64,000 nucleotides of DNA. It comes from Actinomadura spongiicola. Lineage in GTDB: Bacteria; Actinomycetota; Actinomycetes; Streptosporangiales; Streptosporangiaceae. The translations under genes and the position numbers were made by a program. This document shows positions 25,632-35,666 of the stretch, one piece after another (position 1 is the stretch's first letter; each line of letters starts with the position of its first letter). The notes below the pieces were generated by a model. The model saw nothing but the letters and a program-made list of their open reading frames with translations. It was not told the DNA's origin and made no database searches. Where the stretch lies: contig NZ_QVNQ01000001.1 of assembly GCF_003432485.1 (NCBI RefSeq), positions 372,001-436,000 on the forward strand, read 5' to 3'.

Positions 25632-27290
25632 CTACCGGTGGTGGACGGCCCGTTCGTTCGGGACGCAGTGCGTCATCTTCAGGCCGTCGACGTCACGTGG
25701 ACCGTTCTTGCCGAGGTTCCGCAGCCGTTCCCTGTCCTCGTCGTTGAGGTCCTGGCCGGGCAGCGGTTCGAGGTGTTCGACGTCCTCAGGGGCGATGCCG
25801 AGCCCCTTGCCGACGCGGAGGCCGAGATCGTCCTCGACGAGGAGGAAGTGCCAGACCATCCGTTCCTGGACGGGACGGGCGCACTGGGAGATCAGCTCGA
25901 CGAAGTTGTGGACGAGGTCGTCGCGTTCCCAGTCCTCCATCAGCAGGTAGCGCTGACCGGCCTGCTTGTAGTCCTGCGTCCGTTCGATGCGCATGCGCGT
26001 CAGGCGTCCCCGGATCTCCGGGCCCTGCTCGTCGTGCGTTGGATACTGGCCTTCCCGGAGGCCGCCGGTGATGGACGGCTCGTAGTTCACGTGCGGGTTG
26101 TCACCGGCGTTGTCGACGTAGTAGGTCATCTGCCCGTCGCGCTGGTTCGTGCGTACCTGCGTGCTCTTGGCTTGGTTGACGGGCAGTTGCAGGTAGTTCG
26201 GACCCACCCGGTGCCGCTGCGTGTCGCTGTAGGAGAACGTCCGTCCGACGAGCATCTTGTCGTCGGAGAAGTCGAGACCGTCCACGAGGACGCCGGTGCC
26301 GAACGAGATCTGCTCGTTCTCGGCGAAGTTGTCCTCGACGTTGCGGTCGAGGACGATACGGCCCACCGGTTTCGCGGGGAACTCGTTCTCCGGCCAGACC
26401 TTGGTGTCGTCGAGCGGGTCGAAGTCCAGTTCCGGGTGTTCGTGGTCGTCCATCATCTGGACGAGCAGTTCCCATTCCGGGAAGTCGCCGCGGTTGATGG
26501 CCTCGTGCAGGTCCCGGGTGGCGTGCCCGAGGTCGTGGGCCTGTATCGCCGCCGCGTCCTCCTCCGTCATGCTCCGCACGCCCTGCTTGGGCATCCAGTG
26601 GTACTTGACGAGCTTCGTGTCACCGGCCTCGTTCACCCACTTGTAGGTGTTCACGCCGAACCCCTGCATATGCCGGTAGTCGGCCGGAATGCCGCGCGGG
26701 CTGAAGAGGTTCACGAGCATGTGCATCGACTCCGGTGTCTGCGACATGAAGTCGAAGATGCGCGCCGGCTCCTGGCGGAACGTCACCGGGTCCGGTTTGA
26801 GGGCGTGGATGACGTCGGGGAACTTGATGGCGTCGCGGATGAAGAAGACCGCCAGGTTGTTACCGACGAGGTCCCAGTTGCCGTCCTCGGTGTAGAACTT
26901 GATGGCGAACCCGCGTGGGTCGCGTGCGGTCTCGGCCGAGTCGCGTCCACCGATGACCGTGGAGAACCGCAGCGCTATCGGTGTGCGCTTCCCGTGCTCC
27001 TGAAACAGCTTCGCCCGTGTGTACGTGCTGACGGGTTCGTCGCCCCATTTTCCGTACGCCTCGAAGAATCCGTACGCGGTCACGCCTCTCGCGTGGACGA
27101 CCCGCTCCGGAATCCGCTCCCGGTCGAAGTGGCTGATCTTCTCCAGGAATTGGTAGTTCTCGAGTGTCGCGGGGCCACGGGAGCCCACCGTCCGCTGGTT
27201 CTGGTTGTCATAGACGGGATGGCCCTGTCGGTTGGTCAGTACCGGACGGTCGTCCCCCGGTTCCGGTCCCCTGCTCGAAACGTCCGTCAC
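25632..27290 (-). CDS. katA: Monofunctional haem catalase
   Basis: A 552-residue cytoplasmic catalase that breaks down hydrogen peroxide. The distal histidine is H66 in [12 protein letters not shown], the distal asparagine is in the [17 protein letters not shown] block, and the family segment [23 protein letters not shown] is present. The frame is open through the BTAD gene upstream, but GTG 27290 has GAGAGGAGAG five bases ahead and starts a typical catalase N-terminus (rich in [12 protein letters not shown]). At ~550 residues it is somewhat longer than the ~500-residue small-subunit class, with an extra C-terminal tail. Confidence 0.95.
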   Translation of the reverse strand: MTDVSSRGPEPGDDRPVLTNRQGHPVYDNQNQRTVGSRGPATLENYQFLEKISHFDRERIPERVVHARGVTAYGFFEAYGKWGDEPVSTYTRAKLFQEHGKRTPIALRFSTVIGGRDSAETARDPRGFAIKFYTEDGNWDLVGNNLAVFFIRDAIKFPDVIHALKPDPVTFRQEPARIFDFMSQTPESMHMLVNLFSPRGIPADYRHMQGFGVNTYKWVNEAGDTKLVKYHWMPKQGVRSMTEEDAAAIQAHDLGHATRDLHEAINRGDFPEWELLVQMMDDHEHPELDFDPLDDTKVWPENEFPAKPVGRIVLDRNVEDNFAENEQISFGTGVLVDGLDFSDDKMLVGRTFSYSDTQRHRVGPNYLQLPVNQAKSTQVRTNQRDGQMTYYVDNAGDNPHVNYEPSITGGLREGQYPTHDEQGPEIRGRLTRMRIERTQDYKQAGQRYLLMEDWERDDLVHNFVELISQCARPVQERMVWHFLLVEDDLGLRVGKGLGIAPEDVEHLEPLPGQDLNDEDRERLRNLGKNGPRDVDGLKMTHCVPNERAVHHR

Positions 27291-27399
27291 GACGCTCTCC
27301 TCTCGCTGCTTCTGTGCCGCCCTACCCGAGAGGGGAGCGCCCCAACGTCCGAAGTTGGTAAACCCACCCAAATCCGACACGCCGGGACGTGGAAGCCGA

Positions 27400-29352
27400 T
27401 TACTCCCTGGTGAGGTCGTGTACGTAGCGGGAAACGGGGCCCAGCGTGAGGAGCCCGCTGCCCGCACCGGCCAGTTCAGCCATCGCGGGTGCCAGCTCGT
27501 CGTGGGCGCGTGCCATCGTCTCGCGGTCGCCCACGGCCATGGCGGCCCGCGCGGTGAAGCACCACATGGCTTCGTAGAGCAGGTCACGCGGCGGTTCCGG
27601 GGCGGCCCGCAGCGCCGCCGCCGCTTCGTTCGTGCGGTCCTCCGCCAGCAGGACCAACGGCCGGGCCCACGGCTCGTAAGGCCCCCACCGGGTCTCGTCG
27701 CCGACCTGCGCGGGCCGTCCCTCCCGGACGCGCAGGGCCAGCGTCGCGAGCGCGGGCAGCCCGTCGGCGAGGCCGGGCATCCCGGAGCCGTCCAACCGCG
27801 CGATCGCCCGGCGGTAGGCGGCTTCGACCTCGCCGGCCGCCGTTTCGTCGGACGCGGCGAGCCGCAACGCCCGATACCACTCCGTGAAGACCCCCGCCAA
27901 CGGCCGCTGATGCCGTTCGGCCAGCCGGTCGACCGCGGCGGCATGGTGGTCGGCCGCCGCGAAGTCCCCGAGCGCGCTGAGCGCCTGGAGGCGGACGAGG
28001 TGACCGAGGACCTCGAACGGGACCAGGCCATGCCGGACGGACAACGCGACCAACTCGGCCCCGATCTCGTCCCGCCGCGGCGCCAGCCCCGCCCGGTGGA
28101 ACGTCTGCATGAACACGCCGTTGAGGGCGAACGCCAGCAAAGCGGGTTCGTCCAGGCGGCGCGCGATCCGCTCCGCCTCCAATGCCGCCGCACGCGCCCG
28201 TTCGGTGCCGGACCCGCGAGACTCCAGCGCGATCGTCGCCAGCAGTCGTGCCCTGACCCCGTCGTGCTCGCCGTGGAGGGCCGCCAGGGTGCGTTCGGCC
28301 GCCGCCACGATCTCGGCGGCCTGGCGCGGGTCGTCCGACCGGGTCCAGATCGCCGGGACGTCGTACGCGCCGATCACCCGCGCGGTCAGTTCCGCGTCGC
28401 CGAGTTCCTCGGCCGCCGCGATCGTCGCCATGCGCTGTTCGCGGGCCGCCTCCAGGCCGCCGCCCCCGGTCACCGCGAGGTTGCGCAGCAAGCCCACCGT
28501 CGACTCCAGCCGGTCCCGCGCCCCGGACGCGACCGTCCGGTCGTAGGCGGCGGCCGCCCGTGCCCACACCCGCGCCGCCGCGTCGCCGCCCGGGTCCAAA
28601 TGGTCGGCCTGGCGAAGGATGTCCTGCTCCAGGCGTCGGAGCGCCGGCCCGGGGTCGATGCCGAGCCGATCCACGAGCAGCGTCCGCGCCCGGCGCAGCA
28701 CGGCGAGCGCGTCCGCTTGGCGTCCCGTGCGGTACAGGGCGAGCGCCAGGAGGCCCCAGGCGTCCTCCCGCCAGGGATGCTCGGCGAGGTGCGCGTCCAG
28801 GTCGGGTGCCGCGTCGGCGGCGAGGCCCGCCTCCAGCATCGCCTCGGCGCGCCGCTCGACGGCCCGCAGCCGCAGCTCCGTCAGGCGGGAACGTTCCGCC
28901 CGCGCCCAGCCGTCCTCGGCGAACTCCGCGAACGCGGGCCCGCGCCACCAGCCGAGCGCCTCGTCCAGGCTCGTGACCAGCTCCCTCGCCGGACGGTTCG
29001 CGCCGACCGCCCGTGCGAAGCGCCACGCGTCCACCTCGTCCGGGCCGGCCCGCAGCGCGTACCCCGGGCCCTCGGTGACCAGCGTCCGGGACGGCGACCT
29101 CGGTGGACGATCAGGCTCCAGCGCCCGGCGCAGCGCCGCCACGAACGTGCGAACCGTCCCGACGGCGTCCGCAGGGGGATCGATCCACAGGTCGTCGACC
29201 AGCCGCGTCACCGGGACGACCCGCCCACGGGCAACGATCAGCCGCGCCAGCACAGCCCGATGCTTCGGCCCCTTCAACGCGATCACGTCGCCGGAGCCGT
29301 CCCAGGCCGTCACCGGCCCCAACACCCCGAACACGACCCCCACACCGGCCAC
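27400..29352 (-). CDS. BTAD/SARP-type transcriptional regulator
   Basis: A 650-residue regulator. Residues 1-~95 form an OmpR-type winged helix ([33 protein letters not shown]), about 95-240 the bacterial transcriptional activation domain ([45 protein letters not shown]), and the remainder is helical, TPR-like and alanine-rich. There is no NB-ARC ATPase. The GTG at 29352 is close to the divergent hydrolase gene at 29425 (72 bp), the probable target. Confidence 0.85.
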   Translation of the reverse strand: MAGVGVVFGVLGPVTAWDGSGDVIALKGPKHRAVLARLIVARGRVVPVTRLVDDLWIDPPADAVGTVRTFVAALRRALEPDRPPRSPSRTLVTEGPGYALRAGPDEVDAWRFARAVGANRPARELVTSLDEALGWWRGPAFAEFAEDGWARAERSRLTELRLRAVERRAEAMLEAGLAADAAPDLDAHLAEHPWREDAWGLLALALYRTGRQADALAVLRRARTLLVDRLGIDPGPALRRLEQDILRQADHLDPGGDAAARVWARAAAAYDRTVASGARDRLESTVGLLRNLAVTGGGGLEAAREQRMATIAAAEELGDAELTARVIGAYDVPAIWTRSDDPRQAAEIVAAAERTLAALHGEHDGVRARLLATIALESRGSGTERARAAALEAERIARRLDEPALLAFALNGVFMQTFHRAGLAPRRDEIGAELVALSVRHGLVPFEVLGHLVRLQALSALGDFAAADHHAAAVDRLAERHQRPLAGVFTEWYRALRLAASDETAAGEVEAAYRRAIARLDGSGMPGLADGLPALATLALRVREGRPAQVGDETRWGPYEPWARPLVLLAEDRTNEAAAALRAAPEPPRDLLYEAMWCFTARAAMAVGDRETMARAHDELAPAMAELAGAGSGLLTLGPVSRYVHDLTRE

Positions 29353-29424
29353 GCTATAGCGCGCTCATCGGATGCTCATCCACACCCGGCAGCCTGGAGA
29401 CATCCCACGAGAAAGGACAGAACC

Positions 29425-30288
29425 GTGCCGACCATCCCAGGCATCGACCAGCACCGCGTCCCCGTCGCCGACGGGGTCTCCCTCCACACCGCCGTGGGCG
29501 GCTCCGGCCCCCCGATCGTCCTCCTGCACGGCTTCCCGCAGACGCATCTGATGTGGCGCCACGTCGCCGCCGACCTCGCGTCCGACCACACCGTCATCTG
29601 CCCCGACCTGCGGGGCTACGGCGCCAGCGACAAGCCCGCCGACGGCTATTCCAAGCGCACCATGGCCGCCGACATCGTCGCCCTGGCCCGCGCCCTCGAC
29701 CACGAGCGGTTCGCCCTGGCCGGTCACGACCGCGGCGCCCTCGTCGCCTTCCGCGCCGGGCTCGACCACCCGTCCACGATCACGCATCTCGCGTGCCTCG
29801 ACGTCCTGCCGACCCTCGACATGTGGGACGCGATGCACGGTGTCACCGCCGCGGTCGGTTTCCACCTCTACCTGATGGCCCAGCCGTCCGGCCTGCCCGA
29901 ACGGATGATCGGCGCGGCGCCCGACGCGTTCTTCGGGCACTTCCTCGACCTGTGGGCGAACGACCCGTCCGCGATCCCGCCCGACGTCCGCGCCGCCTAC
30001 CTGGACGCCTGCCGCGACGCGATCCCGTCGATCGTCGCCGACTACCGCGCGTCCGCCGGGATCGACATCGAGCACGACCAGGCCGACCGGAACGCGGGCA
30101 ACCGGCTCGCCATGCCGGTCACCGTCCTCCAACAGGACTGGGGCGCCGCCCTGGGCTTCGACGCGGTCGCCCTCTGGCGGGCATGGGCCGCTGACCTGCA
30201 CCACAGCACCGTCACCTGCGGTCACTACATGGCCGAGGAGGCCCCCGACGAGATCACCAAGGAGTTGAGGACGCTGCTGACCCGCTGA
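29425..30288 (+). CDS. Alpha/beta hydrolase, haloacetate dehalogenase/epoxide hydrolase-like
   Basis: A 287-residue hydrolase. HGFPQTHLMW (35-44) forms the oxyanion region, DLRGYGASDKP (61-71) follows, the nucleophile is D102 in GHDRGA and the histidine is in CGHYMAEE. An aspartate nucleophile indicates dehalogenases and epoxide hydrolases rather than esterases. In fluoroacetate dehalogenases the nucleophile is followed by two carboxylate-binding arginines (D-R-x-x-R); here the second position is leucine, so that substrate is doubtful. GTG 29425 has AAAGGA ahead. Confidence 0.85.
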   Translation: MPTIPGIDQHRVPVADGVSLHTAVGGSGPPIVLLHGFPQTHLMWRHVAADLASDHTVICPDLRGYGASDKPADGYSKRTMAADIVALARALDHERFALAGHDRGALVAFRAGLDHPSTITHLACLDVLPTLDMWDAMHGVTAAVGFHLYLMAQPSGLPERMIGAAPDAFFGHFLDLWANDPSAIPPDVRAAYLDACRDAIPSIVADYRASAGIDIEHDQADRNAGNRLAMPVTVLQQDWGAALGFDAVALWRAWAADLHHSTVTCGHYMAEEAPDEITKELRTLLTR

Positions 30289-30293
30289 GTCCT

Positions 30294-30410
30294 CTACCAG
30301 GGCGGTCCGCCCTGTGTGGCCGCCCAGACCCACAGGTAGATGAGGAACCCGATCGTCACCAGTCCCAGGAGCAGTTCCCAGCTGAGCGAGACACCGCTTC
30401 TTCGGGCCAT
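30294..30410 (-). CDS. Tiny single-pass membrane protein (38 aa)
   Basis: Begins MARRSGVSLSWELLLGLVTI and consists of a short basic start, one membrane helix (about 10-32) and the tail TQGGPPW. The ATG at 30410 follows GGAGGCGGAG. It ends 5 bp from the convergent hydrolase. A longer form starting at 30479 is possible. Function unknown. Confidence 0.5.
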   Translation of the reverse strand: MARRSGVSLSWELLLGLVTIGFLIYLWVWAATQGGPPW

Positions 30411-30788
30411 GCCACTCCGCCTCCATCCGGCCTTCGCGGTCCTTCCCCCCTTAGCCGGACGATCTCCGCATAACCCCACCGGTCGGTCATGTTTCGGTCA
30501 GCCACCCGGCCCACGGTGTGCGCTCGGGGCCGAGGCTTGGACGACAACACTCCCGAATGTCGACTCATGCCCCGTAAAGCGGCGATGTAAATGAAGGTCG
30601 ACTAACCCTCTTCAAGCGGGCTAGTCGCGCAATCCCCATCAATTTCGGGAACGTCCCCGTGTCTGGGCGCATCACAAAACCGCAATCCGAGCCATCCGCT
30701 TTCCGTATTTTTGCGGCTGCCCTTGGCAGGGCCGTCTGCGCTGCTACGTTCGGGAGAGCAGCGCAGGCGAGCGGAGGAGCGACGCCCC
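30411..30788. other. 378-bp spacer, no gene seen
   Basis: Divergent promoter region between the tiny membrane protein and the methyltransferase. Its short frames lack ribosome sites; no repeat or RNA gene is evident. Confidence 0.45.
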
Positions 30789-31604
30789 GTGACCGGCATC
30801 CCACCCGAGCTCGGCCGCACACCCGAAATCGACACATCGGTGGCCCACACCGCGCGCATCTGGAACTACTGGCTCGGCGGCAAGGATTACTACGAAATCG
30901 ACCGGCTGATCGGTGATCAGATCAAGCGCCTGCACCCCGGCATCATCGACTACGGTCGCGCCGATCGCGTATTTCTCGGACGCGCCGTCCGTCATCTCGC
31001 CGAAAAAGTGGGCATTCGTCAATTTCTGGACATCGGCACCGGTCTCCCCACCCACGACAACACCCACGAGGTCGCCCAACGCGTGGACCCGACGTGCCGC
31101 GTCGTCTATGTGGACAACGACCCGCTCGTCCTCGTCCACGCCAACGCACTGCTGACCAGCACCCCCGGAGGCGCCACCGCCTACCTGGACGCCGACCTGC
31201 GCGACCCCGACACCATCCTCGAACGGGCCGCCGACACACTCGACCTCGCTGAACCGACCGCGCTCACCCTCCTCGGCGTGGTCATCTTCATCGAGGACGA
31301 CGATGAGGCCCGCCGCATCGTCCGTCACCTGATGGACGCGCTCCCCTCAGGCAGCCACCTCGTCCTGTCCCACACCATCAGCAGCCCCTCCATGCCGGAC
31401 GTGGACGAAGCGGTCGCGTACTGGAACAAGTACGGCACCCCCAGGCTGACCCAACGCACCCCACAGCAGATCGCCCGCTTCTTCGACGGCCTCGAACTCC
31501 TCGACCCAGGCCTGGTCTCCTGCTCACGTTGGCGTCCCGAGGCCACCCCCTGGGGCGACCCGAAGGAAGTGGCCATGTACGGCGCCGTCGCCCGCAAACC
31601 CTGA
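30789..31604 (+). CDS. SAM-dependent methyltransferase, DUF574 (Methyltransf_19) type
   Basis: A 271-residue protein of a family very common in actinomycetes. Family marks are TARIWNYWLGGKDYYEIDR near the N-terminus, FLDIGTGLPTHDNTHEVAQR (SAM motif I) and VVYVDNDPLVLVHA (acidic loop), followed by ALTLLGVVIFIEDDDEA. GTG 30789 has GGAGGAG ten bases ahead. The methyl acceptor is unknown for most members. It stands alone. Confidence 0.9.
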   Translation: MTGIPPELGRTPEIDTSVAHTARIWNYWLGGKDYYEIDRLIGDQIKRLHPGIIDYGRADRVFLGRAVRHLAEKVGIRQFLDIGTGLPTHDNTHEVAQRVDPTCRVVYVDNDPLVLVHANALLTSTPGGATAYLDADLRDPDTILERAADTLDLAEPTALTLLGVVIFIEDDDEARRIVRHLMDALPSGSHLVLSHTISSPSMPDVDEAVAYWNKYGTPRLTQRTPQQIARFFDGLELLDPGLVSCSRWRPEATPWGDPKEVAMYGAVARKP

Positions 31605-31952
31605 CCGTCTCTCATCCAGATGGCGTCGCCGCGCGAATTCCGGGTGAGACAGGCGCTCACCGACAGTCGCCGTGGGCGGCGATGTCTCCGTCACCTGATG
31701 ACCCGTCAGGGTGGCACGAACCCCGTGAGATCCGGGACGAGCCCGGTCGACCAGTGGAAAGGAGGCGAATCCGGCCCCTCATCGTTCAGTACGCGGCCCA
31801 CACCGCCCGTTCGAGGACCCGTTACCAGCGGGGTCATGTACCGCCTTCGGCTGGTGGCGGGTCCTCGCCCCCCTCCGCACATGACCCCGCAGCGCCCGAA
31901 GTGCCGGGTTCCTGGACGACCCGGCACCGCCCCTGACGCCGGCGCCCCCGCC
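31605..31952. other. 348-bp spacer between convergent genes, no gene seen
   Basis: Open frames here on both strands have arginine/proline-rich compositions typical of antisense reading and no ribosome sites. Confidence 0.45.
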
Positions 31953-32777
31953 CTACGGGCCGGAGAAGGCCGGTACCGACGCCAGGACGTCGCGCGTGAC
32001 GGCCGGGTCCCCGCTGGTCTCGGCGCGCACGCTCTCGGGATCGCGGCGCCCTCCGGCCAGGAAGCAGAACTCGATGACGTCCATCCTCACCCGCACGGAC
32101 GGTTCGACGTCTGCGGTGCCACTCCCCAACGGAACCGTCCACTCCCCACCGCCGGGACCGTCCAGAATCAGCCGCAGCGTCTGGTCCGGGTGTTCGCGGC
32201 CCGTCAGGACGAGCGCCGAGGGCAGGATCCGCGCGCCGAAGTCCGCGAGCGGGTGCACGTGTTCGGCGAGAGGCGGCGGCAGGGCACGGCCCGTCGCCTG
32301 GCCGATGTCGGTGGCATGGATCCACGTTTCGAAGGCGCGTGCGAAGAGATGGTCGCTGAGACACATCCTGAAACCGCCCATCTCGACCTGGCGGTCGGCG
32401 TCCGAGTCGCCCAGCCGGTCGCACAGTTCGTCCGCCTGGCGGCGCCATGTCCGGCGTGTGTCACGGAGCGGGAGACGGCGCCCGGTCAGCTCCGCCGTGC
32501 GGGCCGGGACGTCGTCGGCCGACGACTCGACACCCGCGATGGCCTCCACCAGGAGCCCGTCGGTGGCGGTCAGGTGCGCGACCAGGTCCCGCGTGTCCCA
32601 CCCGTTGACGGCGATCGTCGTCCAGTCGGCCTCCGGCAGGTCGGTGAGCAGCGCGTCCAGCATGGAGACGATCGCGGCGTACGGGCGGGCGAAGCCGGGC
32701 GCAGGACGGGCCGGGGCGCGCCTCGACAGCGCGGCGCGGAGCGTACGCGCACGCAGGTCCAGAGGGGGTTCGGTCAT
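31953..32777 (-). CDS. Maleylpyruvate isomerase/DinB-like mycothiol-dependent protein
   Basis: A 274-residue protein with the N-terminal four-helix metal-binding domain: the first helix around AAIVSMLDALL, the histidine in VAHLTATDGLLVEAI, and H-x3-A-x-E pattern in LSDHLFARAFETWIHATDIG, followed by a C-terminal sterol-carrier-like domain. Such enzymes use mycothiol as cofactor. Its start overlaps the stop of the ECF sigma gene (ATGA), so the two are translated together and the protein may act as partner or target of that sigma factor. Confidence 0.8.
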   Translation of the reverse strand: MTEPPLDLRARTLRAALSRRAPARPAPGFARPYAAIVSMLDALLTDLPEADWTTIAVNGWDTRDLVAHLTATDGLLVEAIAGVESSADDVPARTAELTGRRLPLRDTRRTWRRQADELCDRLGDSDADRQVEMGGFRMCLSDHLFARAFETWIHATDIGQATGRALPPPLAEHVHPLADFGARILPSALVLTGREHPDQTLRLILDGPGGGEWTVPLGSGTADVEPSVRVRMDVIEFCFLAGGRRDPESVRAETSGDPAVTRDVLASVPAFSGP

Positions 32778-33319
32778 GATGCACTGCCTTCCTCGGCCAG
32801 AGAGTCGGCGATGCGACGTAACCCGGATCGGATGCGCGATTTCACGGTGCCCTCCGGTAAGCCCAGCTCGACCGCCGCCTGCCGGTAGGTCCGTCCGTGG
32901 TAGTAGGCGAGTTCGACCGCCTCCCGTAGCCGCTGTGGAAGCGCCGCCACCGCCCGCCGCACCCGCGCCCCCGTCTCCTCGGCGATGATCATGTCGAGTA
33001 TGAGGGTGGACGGCTCGGAGTCACCGACCGTGTCCAGCAGGTTCCGCTGCCGCTCCTCCCTGCGGACCCAGTCGACGGAGCGCCGGTGCGCGAGCAACGC
33101 CAGCCACGTGCGCAGGCTCCCGCGGTTCGGGTCGAAGTCGTAGGGGCGTTCCCACAGGGACACGAACACGTCCTGCGTTATCTCCTCCGCGGCCTCCCGG
33201 CTCCGGGTCACCCGTAACGCCAACCCGTACACGAGCGGCGAACATCGGTCATAGGCGAGCCGCAGCGCGCCGTCGTCACCCGCCGCGAGCCGCTGCCTCA
33301 GTCGGATGTCCCCGTCCAT
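32774..33319 (-). CDS. ECF sigma factor (SigK/SigL-like)
   Basis: A 181-residue sigma factor. Region 2 covers GDDGALRLAYDRCSPLVYGL to TWLALLAHRRSVDWVRR; region 4 covers LPQRLREAVELAYYHG and YRQAAVELGLPEGTVKSRIR. The ATG at 33319 (MDGDIRLRQRL) begins region 2 directly. It forms an overlapping pair with the DinB-like protein downstream; no conventional anti-sigma gene follows. Confidence 0.9.
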   Translation of the reverse strand: MDGDIRLRQRLAAGDDGALRLAYDRCSPLVYGLALRVTRSREAAEEITQDVFVSLWERPYDFDPNRGSLRTWLALLAHRRSVDWVRREERQRNLLDTVGDSEPSTLILDMIIAEETGARVRRAVAALPQRLREAVELAYYHGRTYRQAAVELGLPEGTVKSRIRSGLRRIADSLAEEGSAS

Positions 33320-33422
33320 CGGAACCCTCTTCCCTGACCGGGCGACACAATCGCTCCCAGGATGAAGTTCGCCTCCTCCTGACAACAGGATGAAAAATGG
33401 CCGACACCGGACGCGCGGTGAT

Positions 33423-34391
33423 TCAAGCCGGTTCACCGAGCAGTCGGTCGCCAAGAGAACTTCGGTGGTACAGGACGCGTCGTCCATCCCGGGTTCGGGT
33501 CACCAGACCGGAGTCGAACAGGACGCGCAGATGCTGGGAGACGGCGCTCGGAGTCACTCTCAACCGGTGCGCCAGTTCCACCGTCGCCAACGGCTCCTCA
33601 AGCAGACGGAGCAACCTGGCCTTGGGTTCGCCGACGAGCGCGGCGAGCACAGTCGGGTCGGGTGCGGGCGCCGGGGCCCACAACGTTGCCACCGCCCGGC
33701 TGGGATAGGCCAGGATCGGCGGCTCGTCCGGACTGACCGGTGGCGCCGGTTGATGCGCGAACACCGAAGGGATCAGCAGGAGTCCCCGCCCCGACGACGC
33801 GACGCGGAACTCACCGATCGTCCTGTCGATCGTGAGAACGCCGTCCCGCCACCGCAGGTTCGGGTGCATGTCGGCGAAGAGAAGGCGCGCGCCGCCCATG
33901 GCCAGACGGCGTGCGCGGTAGGTCATGTCCGCCTCCAGCACCAGCCGCATCTGCGGCCAGACCGGTTCGACGGCCGCGCGCCAGTACTGGCACAGGAGAT
34001 CGCACAGCCCGGCCACGGACGCGTCGTCGGCGGTCGCCGCACGCAGCGCCTCGGGAAGCGGGCGCGGCGCATGCACGGCGCTCAGGTCACGTCGCACCAG
34101 ATCAAGGGGGCTGCGGCGTACCACGTCCAGTTCGTCCTCGAAGGCGGGAGCGAACACGGTCGGCGGCGGCGTCAGGAGATCGGGAAGCGCCAGACGCCAC
34201 CCCACCAGGGAGAACAACAGTTTCGTGTCGAGGGCGCCGAGGCGCCCGAGCACCGACCTGCGCCACGGCAGATGCGACGCGGACAGCCCGGGATCGCGCA
34301 GCACCCGCAGGCTGAGGACGGTCTCCTGCAGAGGCGAGACGGCGAACCGGGCGTCGGCGAGGTCCTCGACACCGAGCACAAAGCTGATCAT
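33423..34391 (-). CDS. ArsR-type regulator with DUF5937-like N-terminal domain
   Basis: A 322-residue regulator. The N-terminal ~240 residues (MISFVLGVEDLADARFAVSP) match the conserved domain found ahead of ArsR helix-turn-helix domains in actinomycetes, and the C-terminal ~75 residues are the winged helix (ATVELAHRLRVTPSAVSQHL, DSGLVTRTRDGRRVLY). ATG 34391 starts the family N-terminus. It is divergent from the agmatinase-family gene (55 bp), which is the likely regulated gene. Confidence 0.85.
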   Translation of the reverse strand: MISFVLGVEDLADARFAVSPLQETVLSLRVLRDPGLSASHLPWRRSVLGRLGALDTKLLFSLVGWRLALPDLLTPPPTVFAPAFEDELDVVRRSPLDLVRRDLSAVHAPRPLPEALRAATADDASVAGLCDLLCQYWRAAVEPVWPQMRLVLEADMTYRARRLAMGGARLLFADMHPNLRWRDGVLTIDRTIGEFRVASSGRGLLLIPSVFAHQPAPPVSPDEPPILAYPSRAVATLWAPAPAPDPTVLAALVGEPKARLLRLLEEPLATVELAHRLRVTPSAVSQHLRVLFDSGLVTRTRDGRRVLYHRSSLGDRLLGEPA

Positions 34392-34446
34392 TAAGGCGCA
34401 CGCTACATTCGTTGGCCGCGGGCCACGAGGGCCGTGAACTGTCCGT

Positions 34447-35451
34447 ATGACACGCGAACCCGGTGAGCCGCCGCCCGGCATGCGGGCCCAGCTCGACTCG
34501 TCCTCGTACATGGGCGTGCCGACGTTCGGGCTGCGCCCCCACCTGACCGAACCGGAGCAACTGGACGAATGGCGCCCCGACGTCGCGGTGATCGGCGCGC
34601 CGTGGGACGACAACACCACGAACCGTCCCGGCGCCCGCTTCGGGCCCCGGGCGCTGCGCGCGAACGCCTACGACGCGGGCAGCTACCACCTCGACCTGGA
34701 AGTCGAGATCTTCGACCATCTGACCGTGGTCGACTACGGCGACGCGATCGTCCAGCCCGGCATGTGGGAGCCGTCCCGCGGGGCGATCGAGCAGCGGGTC
34801 CTGGACGTCGTGAGCCGCGGAATCATTCCCGTCGTGATCGGCGGCGACCACTCCGTGACCTGGCCGAGCGGAACGGCGGTCGCCGCCCATCACGGCCGGA
34901 TCGGCATGGTCCACTTCGACGCGCACGCCGACACCGCGGACATCCTGCGCGGCAACCTCGCCAGCCACGGAACACCGATGCGGCGGCTGATCGAGTCGGG
35001 GGCGATCGCGGGCAGGGACTTCGTGCAGGTGGGCCTGCGCGGCTACTGGCCACCGGCCGACGTGCAGGAGTGGATGCGCGAGCAGGGCATGCGGCACCAC
35101 ACCATGCAGGAGATCTGGGAACGCGGGATCGGCAGCGTGATGGACGACGTCATCGCCGAGGCGAACGACGGCACCGACGGCATCTACCTGTCGATCGACA
35201 TCGACGTCCTCGACCCCGGCTTCGCTCCGGGCACCGGCACCCCCGAGCCCGGCGGCCTCGCCCCGGTCGACCTCCTCCGCGCCGTCCGCCAGGTCGCCTT
35301 GCAGACCAACGTGGTGGCGCTGGACGTCACCGAGGTCTGCCCTCCGTACGACCACGCGGACCTCACAGTCAACAACGCCCATCGCCTGATCTGGGAAACC
35401 CTGGCGGCTCTGGCGCACAAATCCCGCGCCGAAAACGCCTCGTCCGGATAA
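34447..35451 (+). CDS. Agmatinase/guanidino-acid hydrolase family enzyme
   Basis: A 334-residue binuclear manganese ureohydrolase. The metal ligands are in GGDHS, FDAHADT and DIDVLDPGFAPGTG. The family hydrolyses agmatine, guanidinobutyrate or related guanidino acids to urea plus amine. The N-terminal extension and MGVPTFGLRP region resemble the guanidinobutyrase/guanidinopropionase subgroup more than classical agmatinase, so no symbol is given. Divergent ArsR-type regulator at 34391. Confidence 0.87.
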   Translation: MTREPGEPPPGMRAQLDSSSYMGVPTFGLRPHLTEPEQLDEWRPDVAVIGAPWDDNTTNRPGARFGPRALRANAYDAGSYHLDLEVEIFDHLTVVDYGDAIVQPGMWEPSRGAIEQRVLDVVSRGIIPVVIGGDHSVTWPSGTAVAAHHGRIGMVHFDAHADTADILRGNLASHGTPMRRLIESGAIAGRDFVQVGLRGYWPPADVQEWMREQGMRHHTMQEIWERGIGSVMDDVIAEANDGTDGIYLSIDIDVLDPGFAPGTGTPEPGGLAPVDLLRAVRQVALQTNVVALDVTEVCPPYDHADLTVNNAHRLIWETLAALAHKSRAENASSG

Positions 35452-35666
35452 ATTAGGGCGGAATTCCCCGTCCCTGTACACGCTCATCGTTCCGAACGTC
35501 GAGAAATCAGAAGGACGACCATGCGCCTCGGCGCGGGGCCCCAAACTCTTGATTAACGACCGCAACGCGCCAAGCGGCAGAACGGCCCAGCGCATCGCAG
35601 TCGGACGGCGCCGACCTCCGGTTCGAGCCCCCGCGGCCGGACCGGAGATCGGCGGGTATTTCGCTG

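Noticed and set aside
27232..29424. Long plus-strand frame running into the hydrolase gene
   Set aside because: Antisense to the BTAD regulator; only the part from GTG 29425 is a real hydrolase.
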